A DNA stretch of 64,000 nucleotides from DATEPR01 sp036491115 (GTDB lineage Bacteria; Actinomycetota; Actinomycetes; Mycobacteriales; Pseudonocardiaceae): the NCBI GenBank assembly GCA_036491115.1, contig DASXCQ010000089.1:17270-81269 (forward strand). The letters are read 5' to 3'. The position numbers were made by a program, and so were the translations under genes. Shown here piece after piece: positions 16,662 to 24,014 of the stretch (position 1 is its first letter; every line of letters starts with the position of its first letter). The notes under the pieces are model-generated. The model saw only the letters and a list, made by a program, of their open reading frames with translations, searched no databases and was not told where the DNA came from.

Positions 16662-16883
16662 ATGAGCGGACCCCCCGCGACCCGCCTGAGCGAGGTCGAG
16701 AAGCAGTCGTTGCGCTTCGTCCTGGACGCGCTGACCTTCCCCGCCGAACGGTGGGAGATCGTCGCCGCCGCCGACTTCTACGGCGCCGACGTGCACACCA
16801 GCCGCCGTCTGCGCGGCCTGCCGCCGCGCAACCGGCCCTATCGCGACCTGCAGGACGTGCTGCGGGCCCTGGAATCCGCGTAA
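16662..16883 (+). CDS. DUF2795-like small stress protein
   Basis: A 73-aa protein. Residues 20-70 (VLDALTFPAERWEIVAAADF, then RRLRGLPPRNRPYRDLQDVL) match the DUF2795 pattern of a short helical domain with a conserved LRxLP element. Function is unknown; relatives are abundant in actinobacterial stress regulons. ATG 16662 is preceded by a CCAGGACCC stretch. It lies behind a GTTT-N16-GGGTAT promoter and is probably induced by osmotic or general stress through the SigF-type factor at 12740. Confidence 0.75.
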   Translation: MSGPPATRLSEVEKQSLRFVLDALTFPAERWEIVAAADFYGADVHTSRRLRGLPPRNRPYRDLQDVLRALESA

Positions 16884-16890
16884 CCGCTGG

Positions 16891-17373
16891 TCAGTGGCCG
16901 GCCGCCAACACCGGCCGCAGCCACCGGGGCACCGGGCGGCCCGCCGTGTCGCAGGTGTCCACCATCTCCAGCGTCCAGCTCACGGTGTGGGCGAGCACCT
17001 CGCCCGGCACGTCCGGGTCGGGCGCCGACGCGGCGATCTCCAACTGGGTGTTGGCATCGTCGGGCCGGCCGGCGGCCACCGCCAGCAGCACCCGGGTCGC
17101 GGTGCGCTGGGCGGGTTCCAGGTCGTCGACCGACTGCACGTCGCCGTCCTCGTCGGCCAGCGCGATGACGACGTCGTCCTCCTTATGGGCGCCGGTCATC
17201 TCCAGCAGCATCTCGAAGTTCGCCTCGGCCAGTTCCAGGACCGTGTCCCGCAGCGTCCGCCACGACGAGCCGGCGAGTTTGTCGAACATCATGACGGCAT
17301 CGTCCTCGTCGCCGCGCCGGACCGCGGTGAGCGCTGTCGCGATGGCGGCGCGCAGCCGTTCCCGATCCCTCAT
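16891..17373 (-). CDS. Conserved hypothetical protein, acidic, helical
   Basis: A 160-aa predicted soluble, mostly helical protein with high Asp/Glu content and no recognisable motif. It begins MRDRERLRAAIATALTAVRR and ends WLRPVLAAGH. Codon use matches neighbouring genes, which supports it as real. It converges on the DUF2795 gene with only 7 bp between stops. Its start lies about 60 bp from the opposite-strand SigF-type promoter at 17431, so the two may share control. Function is unknown. Confidence 0.65.
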   Translation of the reverse strand: MRDRERLRAAIATALTAVRRGDEDDAVMMFDKLAGSSWRTLRDTVLELAEANFEMLLEMTGAHKEDDVVIALADEDGDVQSVDDLEPAQRTATRVLLAVAAGRPDDANTQLEIAASAPDPDVPGEVLAHTVSWTLEMVDTCDTAGRPVPRWLRPVLAAGH

Positions 17374-17430
17374 GTGAGATGAGTGCCCCAGGACACGACC
17401 GCGAAACGCTCAGGCACCGATGTCAGCCGC

Positions 17431-17455
17431 GTTTGTGCCCGTTCCGGGCGGGTAT
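17431..17455 (+). promoter_or_regulatory. SigF/SigB-type promoter for the holin-like operon
   Basis: GTTT (17431-17434), 15-bp spacer, GGGTAT (17450-17455). ATG 17465 lies 9 nt beyond the -10, so the mRNA is nearly leaderless. This also rules out the longer frame from 17420, which overlaps the promoter. Confidence 0.82.
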
Positions 17456-17464
17456 GCAGGTCAC

Positions 17465-17878
17465 ATGGGTGCGTGGGAAGCCGGGACGACGAACCACGAC
17501 AAGTCCGTCAACGAACTGCTCGTCGATCTGACCGGGCAGTTGCGACGGCTCGCGCGCGCCGAAGCGCAGTTGGCGGTCGTGGAGCTGCGGCGCAAGGGAA
17601 AGCGAGCCGGGCTGGGGGTCGGCTCGGTCGGGGTCGCCGCCATCGCCGGTCTGATCGGCATCCTCGTGCTGGCCGCCGCCGCGGTGCTGGCATTGGCCAT
17701 CGTGCTGCCGGCCTGGCTGGCAGCACTGATCGTGGGGGTGGTCGCGCTGGCGTTCGCCGGGATGGCGGCGCTGTTCGGCCGGACCGCGCTGAAGCGGGCC
17801 ATGCCGCTGCTGCCGGGCTGGGCCATCACCAGCGTCCAGGACGACGTGCGGACGATCACCAAGGGGGCACGGCGATGA
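17465..17878 (+). CDS. Phage-holin-family (DUF1469-like) membrane protein
   Basis: A 137-aa protein. The amphipathic N-terminal helix is SVNELLVDLTGQLRRLARAE and AQLAVVELRRKGK. Two TM helices follow (about 48-72, VAAIAGLIGILVLAAAAVLA, and 75-100), then a cytoplasmic tail DDVRTITKGARR. The layout is the Act_holin-III/DUF1469 family, which despite the name is chromosomal and stress-linked in actinobacteria. Its stop overlaps the DUF3618 ATG (ATGA). It is expressed from the SigF-type promoter just upstream and is probably a membrane-stress or envelope-shape factor. Confidence 0.82.
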   Translation: MGAWEAGTTNHDKSVNELLVDLTGQLRRLARAEAQLAVVELRRKGKRAGLGVGSVGVAAIAGLIGILVLAAAAVLALAIVLPAWLAALIVGVVALAFAGMAALFGRTALKRAMPLLPGWAITSVQDDVRTITKGARR

Positions 17879-18192
17879 GCAAGCGGGAACGCAAGGAGCT
17901 GGAACCGTCCTACCTGCCACCGAATCCGAGTGTCGGCGAGCTGGTCACCGAGATCGACCGCGCACGGCACGACGCGGCCCACACGGTGGCCGCCCTGGCC
18001 GATCGCCTCGACCCCAGGCCCGCCGTGCTGGCCAGGTCCCGGCGGATCACCAGCGTGGCCCCGGCGCCGGTCGCCACGGCACTGACCGGTATCAGCCGCA
18101 CGACCCAGCGGATACCGCCCCGGGCCCGCATCGCGATGGCCATCGCCCCACTGCTGTTGCTGCTGCTCTGGCTGCGTCGCCGCGGCCACTGA
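17875..18192 (+). CDS. DUF3618-family membrane-anchored protein
   Basis: A 105-aa protein. Residues 22-50 (VGELVTEIDRARHDAAHTVA, then ALADRLDP) are the DUF3618 signature, an amphipathic helix with E-I-x-x-t-R. A C-terminal hydrophobic segment IAMAIAPLLLLLLWLRRRGH is a tail anchor. It is translationally coupled to the holin-like gene by an ATGA overlap and shares its SigF-type promoter. DUF3618 and DUF1469 genes recur together in actinobacteria; the function is unknown. Confidence 0.82.
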   Translation: MSKRERKELEPSYLPPNPSVGELVTEIDRARHDAAHTVAALADRLDPRPAVLARSRRITSVAPAPVATALTGISRTTQRIPPRARIAMAIAPLLLLLLWLRRRGH

Positions 18193-18201
18193 GCAGCCAT
18201 T

Positions 18202-18236
18202 CAACCGCGCGGGACGTCCTCCGTCCCGCGCGGTTG
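18202..18236. terminator. Bidirectional hairpin between DUF3618 and transketolase genes
   Basis: CAACCGCGCGGGACG, loop TCCTC, and its exact complement give a 15-bp stem in the 64-bp gap between convergent genes. Confidence 0.85.
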
Positions 18237-18256
18237 CTTCGACCCACGGCTCGTCG

Positions 18257-20128
18257 TCAACCCACCGTGAGCCGGCGCTCGGCGAGGATCTCCCCCGCTG
18301 CCCTGGCGATCGCGTCCGCGTCGATCCCGGCGGCCGCCCGTAGTTCCTCCGGCGTGCCGGACGTCGGCATCTCCCGGACGGCCAGCGTGCGCACCACGAC
18401 CGGGTCGTCGAAACCGGCGAGCGCGGCCAGCACCGCATCGCCCATACCGCCCTCCGGCCAGTGGTCCTCGACGGTGACGATCGCGTGCGTGTCCTGGGCG
18501 GCGGCCCGCAGTGCGGCGGCGTCGATCGGCTTGATCGAGTAGCAGTCCACCACCCGGGCCTCGATGCCCTGGCGGCCCAGCACGTCGGCGGCGGCCACGG
18601 CCTCGTCGACGGTGACACCGCAGGCCACGACGGCGACCTGGTCCTCGGCCGAGGACCGCACCACCCGGCTGCCGCCGATCCGCACGTCCTCCTCCGGCGG
18701 GGTGCGCACCACCGTCGGGCCGCGCAGCGTGCGCAGGTAGGAGATGCCCGGCTGGTCGGCCATGTCGGCGACCAGGCGCGCGGTCTGGTTGGCGTCGGAG
18801 GGATGCAGCACGGTGCTGCCGTGTACCGCGCGCATCGCGGCCATGTCCTCCAACGCCATCTGCGACGGGCCGTCCGCGCCGATCGACACGCCCGCGTGCG
18901 ACCCGCACAGCCGCAGGTTCGCGCGGGAGATCGCGGCCATCCGGACGAAGTCGTACGCGCGGGAGAAGAACGCGGCGAACGTGGACGCGAACGGTGTCCA
19001 GCCGCGTACCTGCACGCCCACCGCGGCGGCCACCAGCTGCTGTTCGGCGATGTACATCTCGAAGTAGCGGTCGGGATGGGCCTTGGCGAACAGGTCGCTG
19101 TGCGTCGAGTTGGACACCTCGCCGTCCATGGCCACCAGGTCCGGACGCAGCGTGCCCAGTGCGGCCAGCGCCTCGCCGTACGCCTGCCGGGTGGCCACCT
19201 CGTCGCCGACCCGCCACCGGGGCAGCGAGCCGCTGGACGCGGTGAACAGGTTCGGGTCGGGGGTCACGTCGGGTGTGGCGACCCGCACGGTCAGGTCGGC
19301 CCGCCGGCCACCGAGTTCGGCGATCGCGGCCTCCGGGTCGTCCAGCGGCTTGCCGTGCTTGCCCTCCTGGTCGGCCACGGCGGCCACGCCGTGGCCCTTC
19401 ACCGTCCTGGCCAGCAGCACCGTGGGCCGGTCGGTGGTGTGCTCGGCCTCGGTCATGGCGGCCTCGATGGCGTCCGGGTCGTGGCCGTCCAGGATGATCG
19501 CGTGCCAGCCGAACGCGCGGGCGCGGGCCGCGTGGGTGTCCAGGTCCCGGCCGACCATCGTCTCGCGGGTCTGGCCGAGCCGGTTCACGTCGACGATCGC
19601 GGTGAGGTTCGCCAGGTCGTAGTGGGCGGCGTGTTCGAACGCCTCCCAGATCGAGCCCTCGGCCAGTTCGGAGTCACCGCACAGCACCCACACCCGGTAG
19701 GGCAGGCGGTCCAGGTACCTGCCGGCCAGCGCGATGCCGACCCCGATCGGCAGGCCCTGGCCGAGTGATCCGGTGGCCACGTCGGTCGGCGGGATGCGCG
19801 GTGTCGGGTGGCCCTCCAGGCGACTGCCCAGCGTGCGGTAGGTGCGGAACTCGTCCTCGGTGATCGCGCCCACGGCCCGCAGCATCGAGTAGTACAGCGG
19901 GGACGCGTGGCCCTTGGAGAAGATCAGGTGGTCGTTGTGCGGTTCGCCGGGCCGCTGGTAGTCCAGCCGCAGGTGCCCGTCCAGCAACGCGGCCATCAGG
20001 TCGGCCGAGGACATCGACGATGTCGGGTGACCGGATCCGGCCAGTGAGCTGACGCGCACCGAGTCGATTCGCAACTGCCGGGCCAGTGCGCGGCGGAAGT
20101 CCTGTCGAGTCGTGTCGTCTGCCTTCAC
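18257..20128 (-). CDS. Transketolase
   Basis: A 623-aa full-length enzyme that moves C2 units between sugar phosphates in the pentose-phosphate pathway. The ThDP motif is VLCGDSELAEGSIWEAFEHA, leading to IVDVNRLGQ. HPTSSMSSADL and FSKGHASPLYYSML hold the substrate histidines. The pyrimidine domain contains DGPSQMALEDMAAMR, and the C-terminal domain is complete. Start GTG 20128 has no Shine-Dalgarno; it lies 11 nt below a SigF-type -10, which explains a leaderless start. It is separate from any tal/zwf cluster, so it is probably a stress-inducible second transketolase supplying NADPH or ribose. Confidence 0.9.
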   Translation of the reverse strand: MKADDTTRQDFRRALARQLRIDSVRVSSLAGSGHPTSSMSSADLMAALLDGHLRLDYQRPGEPHNDHLIFSKGHASPLYYSMLRAVGAITEDEFRTYRTLGSRLEGHPTPRIPPTDVATGSLGQGLPIGVGIALAGRYLDRLPYRVWVLCGDSELAEGSIWEAFEHAAHYDLANLTAIVDVNRLGQTRETMVGRDLDTHAARARAFGWHAIILDGHDPDAIEAAMTEAEHTTDRPTVLLARTVKGHGVAAVADQEGKHGKPLDDPEAAIAELGGRRADLTVRVATPDVTPDPNLFTASSGSLPRWRVGDEVATRQAYGEALAALGTLRPDLVAMDGEVSNSTHSDLFAKAHPDRYFEMYIAEQQLVAAAVGVQVRGWTPFASTFAAFFSRAYDFVRMAAISRANLRLCGSHAGVSIGADGPSQMALEDMAAMRAVHGSTVLHPSDANQTARLVADMADQPGISYLRTLRGPTVVRTPPEEDVRIGGSRVVRSSAEDQVAVVACGVTVDEAVAAADVLGRQGIEARVVDCYSIKPIDAAALRAAAQDTHAIVTVEDHWPEGGMGDAVLAALAGFDDPVVVRTLAVREMPTSGTPEELRAAAGIDADAIARAAGEILAERRLTVG

Positions 20129-20138
20129 ACCAGGAGAC

Positions 20139-20163
20139 GTACCCGTCAGGTTGGCTGCGAAAC
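20139..20163 (-). promoter_or_regulatory. SigF/SigB-type promoter for transketolase
   Basis: Read on the minus strand: GTTT (20163-20160), 15-bp spacer, GGGTAC (20144-20139). It is inside the 3' end of the zinc-ribbon gene. Transcription should start around 20132, essentially at GTG 20128. Confidence 0.78.
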
Positions 20164-20385
20164 ACCGTCCTCGGTGAGGGCGTACACGCCACTGTGGACA
20201 TCCGCGCGGCGGCGCCGGGACGCCCTGTGCCGCAGGTGTCCGCAGTGGGCGCAACTCTGGCCTCTGCTCAACACCAGGCCGTGCGGATTGACCAGTACCG
20301 CCTCGCGCACCGAGTCGGTCGAACACTCCGGACACGTCAGGTCGGCGACATCGGATGCGAACTCGACATGAATGGCGGCGGCCAT
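20146..20385 (-). CDS. Small zinc-ribbon protein
   Basis: A 79-aa protein with two Cys pairs, CPEC and CAHC, spaced about 30 residues apart. They form a likely zinc ribbon between an acidic N-terminus and an Arg-rich region RHRASRRRR. ATG 20385 follows GAGGAGGAACG, an excellent ribosome site. It has its own SigF-type promoter, and its 3' end contains the transketolase promoter, so both genes may be co-induced. No enzymatic motif is present; a nucleic-acid- or ribosome-binding role is conceivable but unproven. Confidence 0.72.
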   Translation of the reverse strand: MAAAIHVEFASDVADLTCPECSTDSVREAVLVNPHGLVLSRGQSCAHCGHLRHRASRRRRADVHSGVYALTEDGVSQPT

Positions 20386-20429
20386 GGCGTTCCTCCTCGC
20401 CGGTCGTGACTGCCGGTGATGTCCGTTGA

Positions 20430-20455
20430 CTACCCGGTTCGCCGAGCGGCGAAAC
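20430..20455 (-). promoter_or_regulatory. SigF/SigB-type promoter for the zinc-ribbon gene
   Basis: Minus strand: GTTT (20455-20452), 16-bp spacer, GGGTAG (20435-20430), one base off GGGTA(T/C). It lies 45-70 bp upstream of ATG 20385. Confidence 0.65.
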
Positions 20456-20522
20456 CGGTCCGGCAATCGGACGCCTCGGGGTGCCAGACCACCCCACCGA
20501 GTGGCAGTCTGATCGGGACACC

Positions 20523-21494
20523 ATGAGCGACGTGCCGGCCACCCCGGCCGGCCGATCCGATCGGAGGTCGTCGTTGCCGTTCGACCTGCACGACCTGCTG
20601 TCCGCGGACGACCCGCCCAACAGCGGTGGCTATGCCCAGGACACCCCCAGATTCGGGTTCTTCACCGACACCAGCGTGTGCATCGGCTGCAAGGCCTGTG
20701 AGGTCGCCTGCAAGGAGTGGAACCACGTCCCGGAGGACGGCCTCGACTTCACCGGGATGTCCTACGACAACACCGGTGGCCTGTCCGCGAACACGTGGCG
20801 GCACGTGGCGTTCATCGAACAGCGCAGGCCGGCGGCCGATCCGGACGCCGGCAGCAACGTCGACGCCGTCGACCTGGGCATGCCGGCGTTCACCAAACCC
20901 GGCGAGAGCGGCGATGGCGAGCGCAGCGAGTTCCGCTGGCTGATGGCCAGCGACGTGTGCAAGCACTGCACCCATTCGGCCTGCCTGGACGTGTGCCCGA
21001 CGGGTGCGCTGTTCCGCACCGAGTTCGGCACCGTCGTCGTGCAGGAGGACATCTGCAACGGCTGCGGCTACTGCATTCCGGCCTGCCCGTACGGGGTGAT
21101 CGACCAGCGCGAGGGCGACGGCCGCGCCTGGAAGTGCACGATGTGCTATGACCGGATCGGCTCCGGCATGGAACCGGCGTGCGCGCAGGCGTGCCCCACC
21201 GACTCCATCCAGTTCGGTGAGCTGGACGAACTGCGCAGGCGCGCGGACGACCGGCTGGCCACCCTGCACGAGCGCGGGGTCGCCGAGGCCCAGCTGTACG
21301 GGCGGGAGGAGGATGACGGCGTCGGCGGCACCGGGGCGTTCTTCCTGTTGCTGGACGAGCCCGAGGTCTACGGGCTGCCGCCGGACCCCGAGGTCACCAC
21401 GAAGGACCTGCCGGTGATGTGGAAGCACGCGGGCGCGGCCGCCCTGACCATGCTGGCCGGGCTCGCCGTCACGTTCCTGGGGAAGCGCGGATGA
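20523..21494 (+). CDS. Four-cluster ferredoxin-type electron-transfer subunit (FdhB/HybA-like)
   Basis: A 323-aa iron-sulfur subunit of the formate-dehydrogenase/DMSO-reductase class. Four [4Fe-4S] motifs are seen: CIGCKACEVAC, CKHCTHSACLDVCP, CNGCGYCIPACP, and CTMC plus CAQACP. A C-terminal hydrophobic segment ALTMLAGLAVTFLG suggests membrane anchoring. It would pass electrons between a molybdopterin catalytic subunit and the NrfD membrane subunit. The next gene (NrfD) overlaps it by ATGA, but no catalytic subunit is present on either side. ATG 20523 has GGGA just upstream. Confidence 0.9.
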   Translation: MSDVPATPAGRSDRRSSLPFDLHDLLSADDPPNSGGYAQDTPRFGFFTDTSVCIGCKACEVACKEWNHVPEDGLDFTGMSYDNTGGLSANTWRHVAFIEQRRPAADPDAGSNVDAVDLGMPAFTKPGESGDGERSEFRWLMASDVCKHCTHSACLDVCPTGALFRTEFGTVVVQEDICNGCGYCIPACPYGVIDQREGDGRAWKCTMCYDRIGSGMEPACAQACPTDSIQFGELDELRRRADDRLATLHERGVAEAQLYGREEDDGVGGTGAFFLLLDEPEVYGLPPDPEVTTKDLPVMWKHAGAAALTMLAGLAVTFLGKRG

Positions 21495-22501
21495 CCGGGA
21501 CACCGACCCCACAACGTCCTCGCCAGCGCCGCCGCAGGCGCGGCGAGGAGATGATGGTCCCGGACGCCGAGTTCCGGTCCTACTACGGCCGGCCGGTGCT
21601 GCGCGAGCCCACCTGGGCGGCGCTGGACATCGCCGGCTACCTGTTCCTGGGCGGTGTGGCGGGCGCATCGTCGGTGCTGGCCGCCGGTGCCGAGCTGACC
21701 AACCGGCCCGCGCTGGCGATGACCGGGAAGATCGGCGCGCTGGTGGCGATCTCCGGGTCGACCGTGGCGCTGGTGCACGACCTGGGCCGGCCGTCCCGGT
21801 TCGTCAACATGCTCCGCGTGTTCAAGCCGTCATCGCCGATGAGCGTCGGATCGTGGATCCTGGCCACCTACGGGCCGCTGGCCGGACTGGCCGCCGGCAC
21901 CGCGGTGACCAGCCGGATCGACCGCCTGGGCACACTCGCCACGCTGAGCGGGGGCGTGGGCAAGCTGGCCACGATCGGCGCGGGCGTGCTCGGACCGGCG
22001 GTCGCCGCGTACACCGGTGTGCTGATCGCGGACACCGCTGTGCCGACCTGGCACGCGGGCTTCCGCGAGCTGCCGTTCGTGTTCGTCGGCTCGGCCGCCG
22101 CGGCAGGCGGCGGGCTGGGCCTGATCGGCACGCCGGTTGCCCAGGCCGCGCCGGCCCGCCGGGCCGTGCTGCTCGGTGCGGCGCTGGACGTGGTGGCCAG
22201 CAAGCGGATGGAACGCGGCATGGGGCTGGCGGCCGAGCCGCTGCACACCGGCAGGGCCGGGAAGCTGCTGCGGGCCGCGGAGATCCTCACCGTGGGCGGC
22301 GCGCTGGTCGGCGGGCTGCTGGGCAGGCGGTCCAGGGCGGCCGCGGTGCTCGGCGGGGCCGCGACACTGGCCGGTTCGGCGTGCACCCGGTTCGGCATCT
22401 TCCACGCCGGCGTCGAGTCCGCGCGGGACCCGAAGTACACCGTGGTGCCGCAGCGGGAACGGCTGCGGGAGAAGCAGCAACGGGAGTCCCCGGCGGAATG
22501 A
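21491..22501 (+). CDS. NrfD/PsrC-family quinone-interacting membrane subunit
   Basis: A 336-aa integral membrane protein with about 8 hydrophobic helices. It has the NrfD hallmarks YLFLGGVAGASSVLAAGAEL and LVHDLGRPSRFVNMLRVFKP (the conserved D-L-G-R-P loop), plus PMSVGSWIL. These proteins exchange electrons with menaquinone. The Arg-rich N-terminus RPRQRRRRRGEE is a cytoplasmic anchor. Its start overlaps the FdhB stop and its stop overlaps the DUF6328 start, so the three are one translational unit. Confidence 0.88.
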   Translation: MTGTPTPQRPRQRRRRRGEEMMVPDAEFRSYYGRPVLREPTWAALDIAGYLFLGGVAGASSVLAAGAELTNRPALAMTGKIGALVAISGSTVALVHDLGRPSRFVNMLRVFKPSSPMSVGSWILATYGPLAGLAAGTAVTSRIDRLGTLATLSGGVGKLATIGAGVLGPAVAAYTGVLIADTAVPTWHAGFRELPFVFVGSAAAAGGGLGLIGTPVAQAAPARRAVLLGAALDVVASKRMERGMGLAAEPLHTGRAGKLLRAAEILTVGGALVGGLLGRRSRAAAVLGGAATLAGSACTRFGIFHAGVESARDPKYTVVPQRERLREKQQRESPAE

Positions 22502-23001
22502 AGCGGCGGGCGAACGGCCCGGACGAGCCGGAGCAGGCGCGGCTGGCCAGGAACATGGGCGAGCTGCTGCAGGAACTGCGCGTCGTGCAGGCGGGCGTGC
22601 AGATCCTGTTCGCGTTCCTGCTGTCGGTGGCGTTCACCGCCCGGTTCGCGCAGGCGTCGCAGTTCGAGCGGGCCACCTTGGTCGTCACCGTGGGGCTGAC
22701 AACGGTGTCGGCCGTGCTGCTGATGGCGCCCGCCGCGTGGCACCGGGTGTACTTCCGGGAGGGCAGGCGCGAGGACATCCTGCGGTGGGGCAACCGGTTC
22801 GCGCTGGTCGGTCTGGCGTTCCTGGCCACGGCGATGAGCGGGGCCGTGCTGCTGGTGGTGCACGTCGTGTTCGGCACCACGGTCGCCGTCGTGTACGCGT
22901 CCTGCGCGGCCGTGTTGTTCTACACGGTCTGGTTCCTGCTGCCGGTGGCCAGGCGCCACCGGGCGCCCAGGGACGATGACGACGAGGGGCGTGCGCCCTA
23001 A
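22498..23001 (+). CDS. DUF6328-like membrane protein
   Basis: A 167-aa four-TM protein. The N-terminal LARNMGELLQELRVVQAGVQ precedes ILFAFLLSVAFTARF (TM1), and helices at about 65-85, 100-125 and 125-148 follow. This matches DUF6328 proteins found beside stress genes in actinobacteria. It is the last gene of the FdhB-NrfD unit (ATGA overlap), which suggests a membrane accessory role. Its stop overlaps the convergent RsbW-like stop by 4 bp. Biochemistry unknown. Confidence 0.75.
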   Translation: MKRRANGPDEPEQARLARNMGELLQELRVVQAGVQILFAFLLSVAFTARFAQASQFERATLVVTVGLTTVSAVLLMAPAAWHRVYFREGRREDILRWGNRFALVGLAFLATAMSGAVLLVVHVVFGTTVAVVYASCAAVLFYTVWFLLPVARRHRAPRDDDDEGRAP

Positions 23002-23441
23002 CCGCTGGTCTTGGTCATCCTGATGTAGACCCGGGAGGGCAGCCCGTCGCCCGGCGCGGTCCAGCTGGCCAGTTCGTCGGTGAGGGCGACCAGCACGCGC
23101 CAGCCGAAGGTGTCGCGCGCGATCGGCAGGCCGGTGTCCGACCGGACCGACGCCTCCACCCCCACCGAGTGCGGAGCCGTGTGGAACCGGCAGGTCAGCC
23201 GCTCGCCGTCACTGGCCCGCAGCACCAGCGCGGAGCACAGCTCGTCCACCGCGAGCTTGACGTCCTCGACCTCGTCCAGGTCGAAGTCCTGCCGCAGGGC
23301 CAGCGCCGCGGCGAGTGATCGGAGCACGAACATCTGGGACAGCTCCGCGCCGACCCGGACCTCGACACTGCCTCCGGTGGTCAGGCCACCGTTCTGCCCG
23401 TGTCCTCCGGGAGCCACCCCGTGTCCTCCGTCCAACCGCAT
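22998..23441 (-). CDS. RsbW-like anti-sigma factor / GHKL ATP-binding protein
   Basis: A 147-aa HATPase_c-type protein. The N-box region is EVEDVKLAVDELCSALVLRA, the degenerate form typical of actinobacterial SigF-class anti-sigma factors. The later GLPIARDTFGWRVLVALTD corresponds to the G-box/lid part. Expected role: bind the SigF-type sigma factor and phosphorylate a STAS antagonist. It lies opposite a STAS gene at 23533. A GTTT-N15-GGGTAT promoter 26 nt upstream of ATG 23441 implies negative feedback by its own target sigma factor. The Shine-Dalgarno (GACAGG) is weak. Confidence 0.78.
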   Translation of the reverse strand: MRLDGGHGVAPGGHGQNGGLTTGGSVEVRVGAELSQMFVLRSLAAALALRQDFDLDEVEDVKLAVDELCSALVLRASDGERLTCRFHTAPHSVGVEASVRSDTGLPIARDTFGWRVLVALTDELASWTAPGDGLPSRVYIRMTKTSG

Positions 23442-23466
23442 CGCCGACGTGCCTGTCGTGGGCTGA

Positions 23467-23491
23467 ATACCCAGCGTCGACTGCCCGAAAC
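23467..23491 (-). promoter_or_regulatory. SigF/SigB-type promoter for the anti-sigma gene
   Basis: Minus strand: GTTT (23491-23488), 15-bp spacer, GGGTAT (23472-23467), a perfect consensus. The transcript would start near 23460 and have a roughly 19-nt leader. Confidence 0.82.
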
Positions 23492-23532
23492 TAAGCTGTG
23501 CGGCGTCGCGACACAACGAGGAGGTGCCCACG

Positions 23533-23910
23533 GTGGCGCCAGGAGACACCACGAAGCCCGCCGCGGACGGGCTGCGCGTCGAGCGCACCGACAACGGCAC
23601 CATCGCCGTGTTCGGTGTCAGCGGCGAGGTCGACATTCTCACCGCGCCCCATCTGGACCGGGCGGTCGCCGAGGTCTACGGGACCGGCGTGACGCACGTG
23701 GTGCTGGACCTGACCGGGGTGCCGTTCCTGAGTTCGGCCGGGCTGTCCGTGCTGGTCGACCACCATGCCAGGGGTAAGCGCGACGGTGTCGGGCTCAGTG
23801 TCGTGGCCACCCAGCCGGCCACGCTGCGGGCCATCCAGATGACCGCGCTGGACCGGATGTTCCCGCTGTACACGTCGGCCGAGGAGGCAGTGGCTGCCGC
23901 GGCGGGGTAA
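23533..23910 (+). CDS. STAS-domain anti-anti-sigma factor (RsbV-like)
   Basis: A 125-aa STAS protein. The strands GTIAVFGVSGEVDILTAPHL and VVLDLTGVPFLSSAGLSVLV are diagnostic; the first Ser of the SSAG loop is the conserved phosphorylation site. Unphosphorylated, it would release the sigma factor from the RsbW-like partner encoded divergently at 22998. GTG 23533 has GAGGAGG 8 nt upstream; GTG 23524 would overlap that site. The divergent pairing with an anti-sigma gene completes a partner-switching module together with the sigma factor at 12740. Confidence 0.88.
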   Translation: MAPGDTTKPAADGLRVERTDNGTIAVFGVSGEVDILTAPHLDRAVAEVYGTGVTHVVLDLTGVPFLSSAGLSVLVDHHARGKRDGVGLSVVATQPATLRAIQMTALDRMFPLYTSAEEAVAAAAG

Positions 23911-24014
23911 CGACGCTCCACAGTGGACTTGAACTCAGTTCGCGGTCACCCGGCCCGGCAGTCGGTGGTGGGGCGCACACTGTGTGGAACGCACGCGGGT
24001 CGAGTGGAGGACGG

